Source: Vibrio cortegadensis
GTDB taxonomy: Bacteria > Pseudomonadota > Gammaproteobacteria > Enterobacterales > Vibrionaceae
DNA length: 64,000 nt
Direction: 5' to 3'
NCBI RefSeq assembly: GCF_024347395.1
Contig: NZ_AP025473.1
Span: forward strand, 1,178,001 to 1,242,000
Part shown: piece by piece, positions 29,081-38,399 of the stretch
Layout: each line of letters begins with the position of its first letter
Position numbering within the stretch: the first letter of the stretch is position 1
Translations under genes and position numbers: made by a program
The notes under the pieces: model-generated
Told to the model about the DNA's origin: nothing
The model's database searches: none
The model's input: the letters and a program-made list of their open reading frames with translations, nothing else

Positions 29081-31488
29081 TTCATTGCTCCTATTGAACG
29101 AATTTGATCAGATATAGCTCTCATTTTGGTGCTAGACTCTTTTATCAGCATCTGTGTAAGTTGAATACTTTGTAGCGGTGCTGCAATTGCATGATCAAGT
29201 TGAGTAATGACCTTTTTCATCTCAGGCACCCCTTGTTTAAGGCTACTTTCTAAACTAGCTCTTAGCTCAGACTGAACCTCTCTTAGGTTTTCATCCGTCG
29301 ATTGACGTTGTTGGGATTTTTTGTAACTGGAACTAAATGCACTCGCTAATGCTTTGGCCACCGCAATCAGTGCTGTGACACCTGCTCCAATAGCGACCCA
29401 AAGACTCGCTCCACCAGTAAACGGAGCAACTGCAACACCCAACAGTGAAGTGAATAACGCGAGTTTATTCACACCGCTGTTTAGGTTAATTTTGGGATTA
29501 AATGAAACGTTAAATGCTGACTGCCCCATGTTCTGTGACATGTCCGATAGTTCATGAGTTTGTTCTTCAAAACGCTTTAAAATATCACGAGTGTCATGCT
29601 CAAACCGTTTAATCTGATCTGATATCATATTAGGTAACTTAGTCGTTAGTTGATCTAACTCACGGTCAATAGCGCGTTCAAGTACACGTTTAAACTGCTC
29701 ATTTTTAATGTCATTTTCAATCTCATCGTAGACATGATCTCGGGCCTGGCTGACAAAAGCACGGATTAGCTGCTCACCGTTTGAGTCTAAACGTGATTGC
29801 AACGATTTAAAACTTCGATGTAATTGTCCTTGCGAGCTTTCTTGCGTAATTTCAATCTTCTTAGAGAGTTGATCAAAACTTTGCTCTCGCTCGTTAAGTG
29901 CTTCAATCACATCGCCTAATGCAGCATTGGCTTTATTCAAGTTTGCTTGATTGATTTTACTTTGTGGGTCGTTTAGCACTTTTTCATTCAAAACATCTAA
30001 AAAGGTATTCAGTTGGGATTTTTCAAGCAACTCATGTTCTGAAAAGTCTTTTAGAAACTTCTCTCGCAATTTGGCATTGCGACCACTGGGCACAAAATGG
30101 TCCGTGCTCACAATAAACGCAGGTAATGCACTTAGAGCTAAAACCTCTTTGTAATTACTACCAAGATGTTCTCTCATCTTTTGATCTAACCCAACAAGGC
30201 TTTCCGCTTCGTCTTCGCCCACAAGAGAACGTGTCTTTAAGGTAAACTTTGGGTTAGTGATCTTTTTATTAAAGATTGACCAAACTTCTGTTTGGGACCC
30301 CAAATGTAGTTTGATTTTTTCAAGGGTTCCAATCGTTTGATCATCACCCGTTTGTGGGGGGGCTGCTTTATTTGTTACATATAGGACCGCGTGAGCCGTT
30401 TGAAGTGAACGTTCTATCTCACTAAGTACAAGCCCCTCTTTCCCTTCTATGCCTGGTACATCTAAAAGTGCAAAGGACTTATCGTTCAAAGTGAAGTCGT
30501 AGCGTTGTGTTTCACGAGTAAAATCTGCGCGTCCATCACCAATGATCTCACCATCTGCATTCAGCAATAGCTCTTCTGAGAATGCCTTTTTTTGAACCCC
30601 TAAATCATGTTTTTCTTGCAGGCTTTCAGAAGTATTCTGTGCTGACTTAACTTTTTTTTCGTCTAATTCAGATACGGAAGAGTTGTATGCTTCATTAAGA
30701 GCATGTATCTGAAAATGGTGCTTTTCTATTTCACTCCGACTTTGTCGTTCTTTCTCTTGAAGGACATTCTCTAAGCGTTCCGTATCCTTTACCAAGCTAG
30801 ATAACGGAGCATCCAGTGCTGACAAAGCCTTCTCTTCTGGCAACTTTTTAAAAAGTAGAATCAACTTTTTAAATAGACTCGCTTCTGCTTTAAGTTCATT
30901 AATACGAGAGCTTAAAGCTTCTCGTTGAGTTTCTATTTGAGACCGTGCTTCTACGCTTTTATCAATCTGTTTGTTTAACTCAGCCCGCTCACCAAGCACA
31001 CGTTCTTCTATTGCCTTAATTTCCGCTTTCACATTATCCTCTGATGCTTGATACTCTTCAGATAATCTGCAGTATTGCGAATCTAAAGTTAGTACTTCAC
31101 ATTCAATATCCTTGATCTGCTTTTCGAGATTAGCTAACTGGACCTCACAATTGTCATATCGCTTTTTCACTTGCTTAAACATTTGTTGAGTCTCACCTTT
31201 TGTTGGCTCATCAAGGAGTATTCGCAATGTCTCAATTAACGTAGATTTACCCGCGCCTGTTTCACCGTAAAAAGCAATAGTGAAAGTATCCCACTCTGAG
31301 TTTTTTTCTAATTCAGAGAGCTGAACCTTCACTTCTGATTGGATCCTAGACAGTTCTTCGCGGGTACTCTCCGCAATTTTCTGAGTTTCCGTATCCGTAT
31401 GGTCAATATCAATTGAACCTACAATATTGGCTAGCTGATCATTAATGAAGCTATAAACTACTGTTGGGGAAAAATTTTCGATAGTCAT
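29077..31488 (-). CDS. Large dynamin-like GTPase (LeoBC/Eleos-like), first of a pair
   Basis: An 803-residue GTPase starting the operon. The P-loop GETGAGKST is at residues 75-83, a long coiled coil is inserted at about 95-290, G3 DVPGIEG lies near 346, and VTNKAAP/IFNKK segments suit G4. A helical stalk follows (about 500-650), then a strongly hydrophobic hairpin (about 690-735; SLLGVAVAPFTGGASLWVAI) and a short coiled coil. A coiled coil inserted between the P-loop and G3 is unusual for dynamins and gives the protein its length. Paired dynamin-like proteins of this sort define Eleos-type immunity, thought to act on membranes during phage attack. The family name here is inference from architecture and pairing. 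Confidence 0.72.
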   Translation of the reverse strand: MTIENFSPTVVYSFINDQLANIVGSIDIDHTDTETQKIAESTREELSRIQSEVKVQLSELEKNSEWDTFTIAFYGETGAGKSTLIETLRILLDEPTKGETQQMFKQVKKRYDNCEVQLANLEKQIKDIECEVLTLDSQYCRLSEEYQASEDNVKAEIKAIEERVLGERAELNKQIDKSVEARSQIETQREALSSRINELKAEASLFKKLILLFKKLPEEKALSALDAPLSSLVKDTERLENVLQEKERQSRSEIEKHHFQIHALNEAYNSSVSELDEKKVKSAQNTSESLQEKHDLGVQKKAFSEELLLNADGEIIGDGRADFTRETQRYDFTLNDKSFALLDVPGIEGKEGLVLSEIERSLQTAHAVLYVTNKAAPPQTGDDQTIGTLEKIKLHLGSQTEVWSIFNKKITNPKFTLKTRSLVGEDEAESLVGLDQKMREHLGSNYKEVLALSALPAFIVSTDHFVPSGRNAKLREKFLKDFSEHELLEKSQLNTFLDVLNEKVLNDPQSKINQANLNKANAALGDVIEALNEREQSFDQLSKKIEITQESSQGQLHRSFKSLQSRLDSNGEQLIRAFVSQARDHVYDEIENDIKNEQFKRVLERAIDRELDQLTTKLPNMISDQIKRFEHDTRDILKRFEEQTHELSDMSQNMGQSAFNVSFNPKINLNSGVNKLALFTSLLGVAVAPFTGGASLWVAIGAGVTALIAVAKALASAFSSSYKKSQQRQSTDENLREVQSELRASLESSLKQGVPEMKKVITQLDHAIAAPLQSIQLTQMLIKESSTKMRAISDQIRSIGAMK

Positions 31489-32185
31489 TCGGGAACTCTG
31501 TTAAAAGTTGTTAAACGTGTAGACTCTGCTCAGTAAATTAGACGAGTGATGCCTAAGCGGTTGTTCAAAATTCGCAGCAAGGCGTGTGTTATACATAGAG
31601 GGTAAGTCGTGAATTGCAAACTAACTAAAGACATTAATTAAAACCACATCAATACATTTATCAGTTCCATTGGACAAGTTGATATCCATATTCAATTTTA
31701 TGAATTGTACAGGATTAATCACCGCTTGTGAAATAGAGTACGGTATAAAACATAGATTAACGAATGTTCTCGCTAAGTGGTTTTCATAAGCTTATAAATA
31801 AGATCAATGAAAAACTCCCTGTTTCTACAGTTCAGAGAGTTTGAAGTGATTGGGATATATACGACTAGTTAACATACCCCAACTGAATCATCAATAAATT
31901 GCCTTGGTTTTGGCGTTCGCACTAACCTCTCAAGGCCTGCTGACTTCTGCTAAATACGCGTATATTCGATTTAACGCCATTGTCTGCTGTGATAGGAGCT
32001 CTAAATTCTCTTCGATAAGTTCATTAAGCCCCTCTAAAGTTCATCCACCAACTTATTGGCACTTGACGTTGTGCTTATTTTTGACCATTTAAATAGCTTG
32101 ACGCACCCTTAGTATAGAATGCGACACTATCATAAAAGCCATGCATAAATACGCCAGCCTACACATTTTCTGCTCGTATCTTCAA
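31489..32185. other. Intergenic region between Druantia and GTPase operon
   Basis: About 700 bases without a supportable gene. It lies upstream of the large GTPase gene (leftward) and downstream of druE, so it must hold the GTPase operon promoter. A minus-strand stretch at 31930-32041 (LNELIEENLELLSQQTMAL) is open but has no start codon. No terminator with a T tract, RNA gene or repeat was found. Confidence 0.4.
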
Positions 32186-35100
32186 TCAACTAAATGACAC
32201 AAATACATCTGTTGGGAATGTACCGGACGAGATCTGAGCTTGTCCCTCAACAATAATATTTGCGTGTTCTTCATCGTCAAGATTGTAAGGTAGGTGGTTT
32301 TCAGATAGACGTTTATCAGCAAACCAGTAGCCAAACCCTTGATCAAACCACAATGTCACTTGCTTGCCATTATCAAACGATAAAACGAGCGTTCTTGAAT
32401 GTGGCAGAGTGTACTTCGAAGCCGTTTTAAAGCGAATGTTCGCTACCGAGGTTTTAAGAGCTAAGCCAACTATCTTACCTCTCGAGTAGTCGTCTAAAAA
32501 GTTATCTTGTACCGTCGCTGGCTTGTAGCCTCGACTTAACTCTCCAGTGTGAATATCTATCTGACAGCTTTTGTAATGCTCCCCTAAAAACTTCAAGGTA
32601 TTAAAGCATAGAGAAACAGGTAAAGTTGCGGCCAGATAACGATCAGAATAAGTAGCAGATTCGATAACTTGGTCTTGCATCAACGCCATTAATGCTGGTG
32701 AGCGTTTAAACACAAGAGTCCAAAACTTCAACCCAAACTCAGAAGCCTTCCCATCCAATTCACTATCAATCACTATTTTTTCCACATCAGAACTCTGACG
32801 CAAACGCGTAGGGTCAAAGTCCACCAAGTCACCCAAAGACCCAATACCAACCACTAAAGTTTCATGGTCGTCTTCACGAAGTCCCCATTGGTAACAATAT
32901 GACTCACTAGCCACCGATGCTAATACCTGATGATTGACATGATCATTTAGTAGTTTGCTCATTAGCTTCACATTTGGGTGGTTCTGATACCAAGACAACG
33001 TCACTTTTTGCTCAAGTGACAACTCTTGCACTTGAACCTCTGTCAATATCAAGTTTACCTTTCGCTCGGCAACCCAGCGACTAAATGCTTGATACAGTTG
33101 CCAATCGCCTAAATCGCTTAATTGACTTATAGGGAGCTCAACATACAGGTCTGAGTCCTCATGTTTAGCCAACGTTTTTTCTATTGCGATCATTAGCGGA
33201 CGTAGTTCACGCCTATTGTGATGGTCGAACAATTCATATTCCACTGGTAAGCTAAGGTTGTTAAAAAAACCGTTGCTCAAATAGGTCGCTACTTTCCTTC
33301 TATCAAGTAAATCAAGGACATGTTGAGTCGAATAATCCACTAAGCAACGATGGCATGCCTTGTCACAGTGACAGCTAGATGCAACCTGCTTTGCTCCTTT
33401 CAGTAACTCAACAACATACTCAGAAGCTTGAATTGAAAAACCTGCACCACCAGCTGCATTGTCAAACAGCACGATAGCTTGTACTTCTCGTCCCTCATAA
33501 TTCACTGGCTTGGTTGTACAGCCAATTTCATCATTATTTATACCTAGCTTCTCAGCTAACTGGTTTCGCATCAGCACCGCGACCGAACGAGCAATACTTC
33601 TCTCTACTAGCGGTTTACCCAGCTCATCAAATAACAATAACTCGAACACGTCCGTATAGGTGCTATGCCCCAACTTTAGCGGACCTTTTACAGTGAACTC
33701 CCTGTCGTTACCGCCACACAAAACTTCGCTTGAGCTGGTTAAGTGGCCCTTACCACCTCGTAAACGAGTGTGCCCCATCAACACTTCTTTTGGTGACTTA
33801 TCTCCACCTTCGGGCATAGCTTCCATACGACCACATTCTAAGCAAAGCGCATACCCTTGGTTGACGGGGCCTGCACTGTAATAATAAACATGGCCATTAT
33901 GGCTTGAACGGTATGATGATCCAGGGTTTACACTCACTTCATGCCACTCGGAACCATCTACCGTCACCCAAGGGTCATTGAAAGGTACATGATTCAGACG
34001 CGAGATATCGTTATGAGGTTCGTCTCTAATATCGACCGCAAAACTCGCTGGCTGAATGTAAGGGTGAATACGATCTTTTGTTTTCTCGTCACTAAAATTG
34101 AACTCATTACCACAACATTCACACTGTTCTGGTCTTAACAACGAAGTATTACTTGCACCACACTTGTCACAACGCCATGCCCACCTTAACGCTTGTATCT
34201 CTTTTACTTGATCAACAGTTGCAGGACTGTGCCAGTTCAACAAAACGCCTTTCGACTGATAAACACGTCCATCAATCACAACATCATTACCCGGTGCATA
34301 ATCACGAATAGCGACTGAAAGATCTCGAGACGGAAAGCCAGCAGCGCTATATAGGTTATCTTTACGAGATGTTTTATCGTTGATTTGGTCTTGTTTCATC
34401 TTGATGTAGCGTTTTCGCCTTTCGATCACTTTGACATGATCTGTATTTAAAGACACCACATCAGTAGGGAACCCATATCCGGGTAAGAAGCCTTTACGTG
34501 CTAACTCGGAAAGTAAGAACTCCCCCTCTAAGCGTTGAATTTGGCTTTCTACTGCAGCTTGCGCTGTTGATAACGAGTTAGGGTTCTCTTCTAAGCTTTT
34601 AGATTGTTCTTTTAGCAATTGATGCTCGACGGACCAACGCTCGACAATACGCTTCATATGCTTAGCGGACGTATCTAGAATTTCGATACGTGATGTTGCA
34701 TCAAGAGAGGTTCGACGTAACAACGTATCCAACCCGTTTTGTACAAAATCTAATGCTCCATTTACACACCAGTCAACAAATTGGTCAGCTTGAGAAGCCG
34801 CCGATTCGTGATCAGATTTGAAGAAGTTGCCGCAATTCAATTTCAACGAGTTCTCTGACTTCACTACATTATTTAAAAACGTTGAAAGTAGTAACGAATT
34901 CACATGGCGACGAACAATGTAGTCACTTGATAACGATACGTTCGGTACTTTAATTTCCGTATCAAACGCCCAGCGAGTATTCGAGAAAATATGCTCTCCA
35001 TGCGGAGTAAATTTACATAACGTAAGCGCAATCGATTTGGTTTCTCCACGACGACCTGCACGACCTGCACGTTGCAAGTAGTTCGCAGGGTTAGGTGGAG

Positions 35101-38100
35101 CATTATTCATCGCCACTACCGATATACCACCAATATCTACACCCATTTCCATCGTCGTAGAACAGCTTAAAACGTTTATTTTCCCTTCTTTGAATTCTTT
35201 TTCATACTCACGTAGCTGGCTTGCCTTTAACTGTGCAGAGTGCTCTGCGACTCTAAAATAAGGCGTACGCTCTACAACACGGTCAGCAATATCTGACCAC
35301 GCATTTTCTTTGCGTACATCAATTAACTCTGGTTGCTCTTGCCAATCCCTAACTTTGTTTAGATCAACGGTTTCTCCGCTTTTAGGATCGCGGCCAAATG
35401 GGTACGGATAACTTGGGGTAGAGATCTGTTTACATAAATGCTCGGTACGGTCCCCAGATAAATTCAGATATGGAGTCACTCCTAGCAATGGTTTATCTAT
35501 GATTTTTTGGGTATGAGGACATTGATGCTTATCTGCAACTAATGAGAAACTCACTTGTTGCTCAAGCTCTAAGCGATAGCCATCACCACTAGGTGTCAAC
35601 ACAGAAGACTGTAGAGCCATCCACGCTTGGCGTAAAATTTCGTTAATATCTGCACGTGAGTCCGCATCCTCTAACTCTAGATTCAGAGCCGTAGCAAGCA
35701 ACCTAGCTAACCTTGGTTGTCGTGGCCCATTACGCCTGATTTTCGGCCATGCATCCACATTCCAAATATGGCTAGGTTCATCTTGTCCTACTAAGAAAGC
35801 TGGCGAATATTTAGCCCCAATCCAGTTAATTTGCTCATCCGTCAATCTCACGGCTTTCATGCTTCGTACATGAAAATTCACACAAACAGTTAGGAAATTA
35901 ACCCACTCTTCACGCGCTTTTTCAGCACTATCAAAATGCCTCAACCATTCACTAGGAGCTGAACTCTCCTTTTTGGCTAAAACTGGATATTCCATGCAGA
36001 CTAAGCCCATGGTTTCGAGTGTGTTCTGTCTTTTGGGGCGGCTATTAAACTCTCGTAACAACAGTAAACGAGCAAGTAATTTTGGATTAGAAACCATATC
36101 CATACGGTCATCGAAGTGCTCGTAGAACTTTTTAATCCACAGTTTTACTTCTTTCTGTTCTGCTAAGAATTCTTCGACTTCTTGCCAAGTCACCATGACA
36201 GGATTATTACCTGTTGTTAATTCGGCAATTTCACACTCGATAGCCTCAATATCCTCTGGCTCATCCATACTTATTGCGATCTTAAGCATTCGTTGGAGTC
36301 GGTTGAGCTTCTTTTCATCCTCAGGAGTCATTTCGCTCGTTCTCAGCGCTTTATCCAAGATCAAATGATAGATAGTTGAACGCAAAAACTGCCTTTCAGA
36401 GTCTTGCTGTGACTTGGCAGAAAAACGAGCTGTACCTTGGCGACTATCAGTGAAAGTAATCATACGGCGGCCGTTCCAAGGACCTTTCAACTGCTCTTTC
36501 TTACCATCTTGGCAATACTCGAGTAATGTAGGAATAACCGTCGACAGCATAAATGGTGCGCCATTTCTGAAGTGACGGTAGAACTCGAAATTCTTGATTT
36601 TAGTATGCTGGCAACATGGACAGCGCACAGACAAAGCACCGTCACTTTTATGATACCCTTCGACTCGATGTATTAAATGCGCGCCCGGTACTTTAGCATT
36701 TTTTACATCTCTCTGGTTATTAATCCAATATTCACCGGTTTCTTCAAAACTTAACGGCGAGATGAGAGCAAAGCGGTCATACTCTTCAGAAGTTTCTTCA
36801 TCATCTTCGATGATTAGATCTTCTTCTCCAACAAGGTCCAAGGCAAAGTCATCAATCGATGAATCTGGTTTCGTTAAGTGGAGCTGAGTATGACTCGTTT
36901 CTGAATCCGTTTTTGCAGTCGCAGCCAATAAGCTAGTACCACACCCATTACAACTAACCATTTCAAATATCGGTGAACCACACGAGCACTTTTCACGACG
37001 TGACATATGAACCATACCAAATCGCCAATCAATCGACTCTAAAGGCGTACCTACCTTTGCCGAACAATCTGAATTGGAGCAAGCCCAAAGCCCACCAGCA
37101 ACCCTGTGAAACAAATGTAGTCTAAACGGAATAAATGCATCTCCATCTGCGTTCTTTGTCGAAGCACAGATATCAAGCCATTGAAGTGAGTCCTGTTCTA
37201 ATAACGGTTCCTCAGTTGCAGATAATAGCTTCCCTATTTCGCTCAACGTCATTCTGTTATCGGTTGAACTCAGGTGCTGCCTTAACGTTCTTAACGGCGG
37301 TAAGCTTTGTAATACATCGTAACGTTCTATTTCGTTCGTTATGCTTAAAACACTATCAAGGTTCATCGCCTTGATTTGCTCCAGTTCCATCAGCGGTTTG
37401 ATTTCACGCTCGCCTTTTACTAAATGAACTTGAGTGATATCGACACCAGCGACGTCAGCCAAAAAGGCTTTTAGATCAGCGTCAGAGTCCTTTCCGCCAA
37501 TCGTGGCAGATGTAGCGACAAATCTCACTTGATCTGGCGTGACACCGAACCCGTGCATTACTCGTCGAAGCAGCAACGACAATTCAGCAGCTTGAGAACC
37601 GATATAGGTGTGAGCTTCATCTAAAACGATCCAACGCAGTTTGCCTTTAGAACGGTTCAAAATATTCGCGTCTTTTTGGCGAACCAACATGTACTCCAAC
37701 ATCGTAGAGTTGGTCACAAGTATTTGAGCTGGGTTTTCTCTCAGCTCCTTACGAGAAAGCTGTTCATTTGGGTGCTTTTTTCGTTCTGCCACACTTACTG
37801 ATTCGGGCGTATCGCCATTAAACAGGCTGAATTTAACTTGATCTCCTAATTGGTGAGTCCATGCCGTTAAACGCTCTCTCTGGCTGTTAATTAATGCATT
37901 GAGTGGATATAAGAACAAAGCCTCAACGCCATCTGGCTTACTGTTACGTTCAACAATGTCATTCAGAATTGGCACTAAGAAACACTCTGTCTTACCAGAA
38001 CCTGTACCACTACTGACAATTACCGACTTAGGAGATGGCTCCAATAGATGAGACCATGCTTCATGTTGATGGGAATACGGGTACCAACTGCTATCAAAAA

Positions 38101-38383
38101 GGTAGTCTTCTTTCAGCTCATTCGGTGGGTTTGCCATTGCATTGACAATCGAGCTGTTTAACAACCCACCCGATAGGTCTCGCATGCTTTGAGTATGCGG
38201 TTTCCAGCCAAAGGTGGCTTCAAATACAGGATCAGCAAGAAACGCCCCCTCTTTACCTGGGGATTGAGAAAACGACTGCCACAAGAACTCACGTAACGGC
38301 TTAGATCGCAAACCAAATTGCCCTAAAGTAGCGCGCGCTGCACGTTTAGTCAGTTGGTCAACTAAAGACTCAAAATATTGCAT
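32186..38383 (-). CDS. druE: Druantia helicase DruE (DEAH helicase with DUF1998)
   Basis: A 2065-residue superfamily 2 helicase. Walker A GTGSGKTE is at about residues 123-130, then the DEAH box in LDEAHTYIGSQ, SATIGG (motif III) and a helicase C-domain with MEMGVDIGGISVV and NYLQRAGRAGR. The C-terminal third carries a DUF1998/MZB region, with NAAGGAGFS and a four-cysteine cluster (CHCDKACHRC, about residue 1680) that likely binds zinc. A second zinc-like cluster (CDKCGAS, CECCG) lies near 1400. This size and layout fit DruE, the shared component of Druantia systems. The gene begins 16 bases after the druH-like gene, so the pair matches Druantia type III. Confidence 0.85.
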   Translation of the reverse strand: MQYFESLVDQLTKRAARATLGQFGLRSKPLREFLWQSFSQSPGKEGAFLADPVFEATFGWKPHTQSMRDLSGGLLNSSIVNAMANPPNELKEDYLFDSSWYPYSHQHEAWSHLLEPSPKSVIVSSGTGSGKTECFLVPILNDIVERNSKPDGVEALFLYPLNALINSQRERLTAWTHQLGDQVKFSLFNGDTPESVSVAERKKHPNEQLSRKELRENPAQILVTNSTMLEYMLVRQKDANILNRSKGKLRWIVLDEAHTYIGSQAAELSLLLRRVMHGFGVTPDQVRFVATSATIGGKDSDADLKAFLADVAGVDITQVHLVKGEREIKPLMELEQIKAMNLDSVLSITNEIERYDVLQSLPPLRTLRQHLSSTDNRMTLSEIGKLLSATEEPLLEQDSLQWLDICASTKNADGDAFIPFRLHLFHRVAGGLWACSNSDCSAKVGTPLESIDWRFGMVHMSRREKCSCGSPIFEMVSCNGCGTSLLAATAKTDSETSHTQLHLTKPDSSIDDFALDLVGEEDLIIEDDEETSEEYDRFALISPLSFEETGEYWINNQRDVKNAKVPGAHLIHRVEGYHKSDGALSVRCPCCQHTKIKNFEFYRHFRNGAPFMLSTVIPTLLEYCQDGKKEQLKGPWNGRRMITFTDSRQGTARFSAKSQQDSERQFLRSTIYHLILDKALRTSEMTPEDEKKLNRLQRMLKIAISMDEPEDIEAIECEIAELTTGNNPVMVTWQEVEEFLAEQKEVKLWIKKFYEHFDDRMDMVSNPKLLARLLLLREFNSRPKRQNTLETMGLVCMEYPVLAKKESSAPSEWLRHFDSAEKAREEWVNFLTVCVNFHVRSMKAVRLTDEQINWIGAKYSPAFLVGQDEPSHIWNVDAWPKIRRNGPRQPRLARLLATALNLELEDADSRADINEILRQAWMALQSSVLTPSGDGYRLELEQQVSFSLVADKHQCPHTQKIIDKPLLGVTPYLNLSGDRTEHLCKQISTPSYPYPFGRDPKSGETVDLNKVRDWQEQPELIDVRKENAWSDIADRVVERTPYFRVAEHSAQLKASQLREYEKEFKEGKINVLSCSTTMEMGVDIGGISVVAMNNAPPNPANYLQRAGRAGRRGETKSIALTLCKFTPHGEHIFSNTRWAFDTEIKVPNVSLSSDYIVRRHVNSLLLSTFLNNVVKSENSLKLNCGNFFKSDHESAASQADQFVDWCVNGALDFVQNGLDTLLRRTSLDATSRIEILDTSAKHMKRIVERWSVEHQLLKEQSKSLEENPNSLSTAQAAVESQIQRLEGEFLLSELARKGFLPGYGFPTDVVSLNTDHVKVIERRKRYIKMKQDQINDKTSRKDNLYSAAGFPSRDLSVAIRDYAPGNDVVIDGRVYQSKGVLLNWHSPATVDQVKEIQALRWAWRCDKCGASNTSLLRPEQCECCGNEFNFSDEKTKDRIHPYIQPASFAVDIRDEPHNDISRLNHVPFNDPWVTVDGSEWHEVSVNPGSSYRSSHNGHVYYYSAGPVNQGYALCLECGRMEAMPEGGDKSPKEVLMGHTRLRGGKGHLTSSSEVLCGGNDREFTVKGPLKLGHSTYTDVFELLLFDELGKPLVERSIARSVAVLMRNQLAEKLGINNDEIGCTTKPVNYEGREVQAIVLFDNAAGGAGFSIQASEYVVELLKGAKQVASSCHCDKACHRCLVDYSTQHVLDLLDRRKVATYLSNGFFNNLSLPVEYELFDHHNRRELRPLMIAIEKTLAKHEDSDLYVELPISQLSDLGDWQLYQAFSRWVAERKVNLILTEVQVQELSLEQKVTLSWYQNHPNVKLMSKLLNDHVNHQVLASVASESYCYQWGLREDDHETLVVGIGSLGDLVDFDPTRLRQSSDVEKIVIDSELDGKASEFGLKFWTLVFKRSPALMALMQDQVIESATYSDRYLAATLPVSLCFNTLKFLGEHYKSCQIDIHTGELSRGYKPATVQDNFLDDYSRGKIVGLALKTSVANIRFKTASKYTLPHSRTLVLSFDNGKQVTLWFDQGFGYWFADKRLSENHLPYNLDDEEHANIIVEGQAQISSGTFPTDVFVSFS

Positions 38384-38399
38384 GGTTGGTTTACCTTTT

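Noticed and set aside
31930..32041. Open minus-strand stretch encoding a leucine-rich helix
   Set aside because: There is no start codon after the preceding stop and it is only about 37 codons; a chance frame cannot be excluded.
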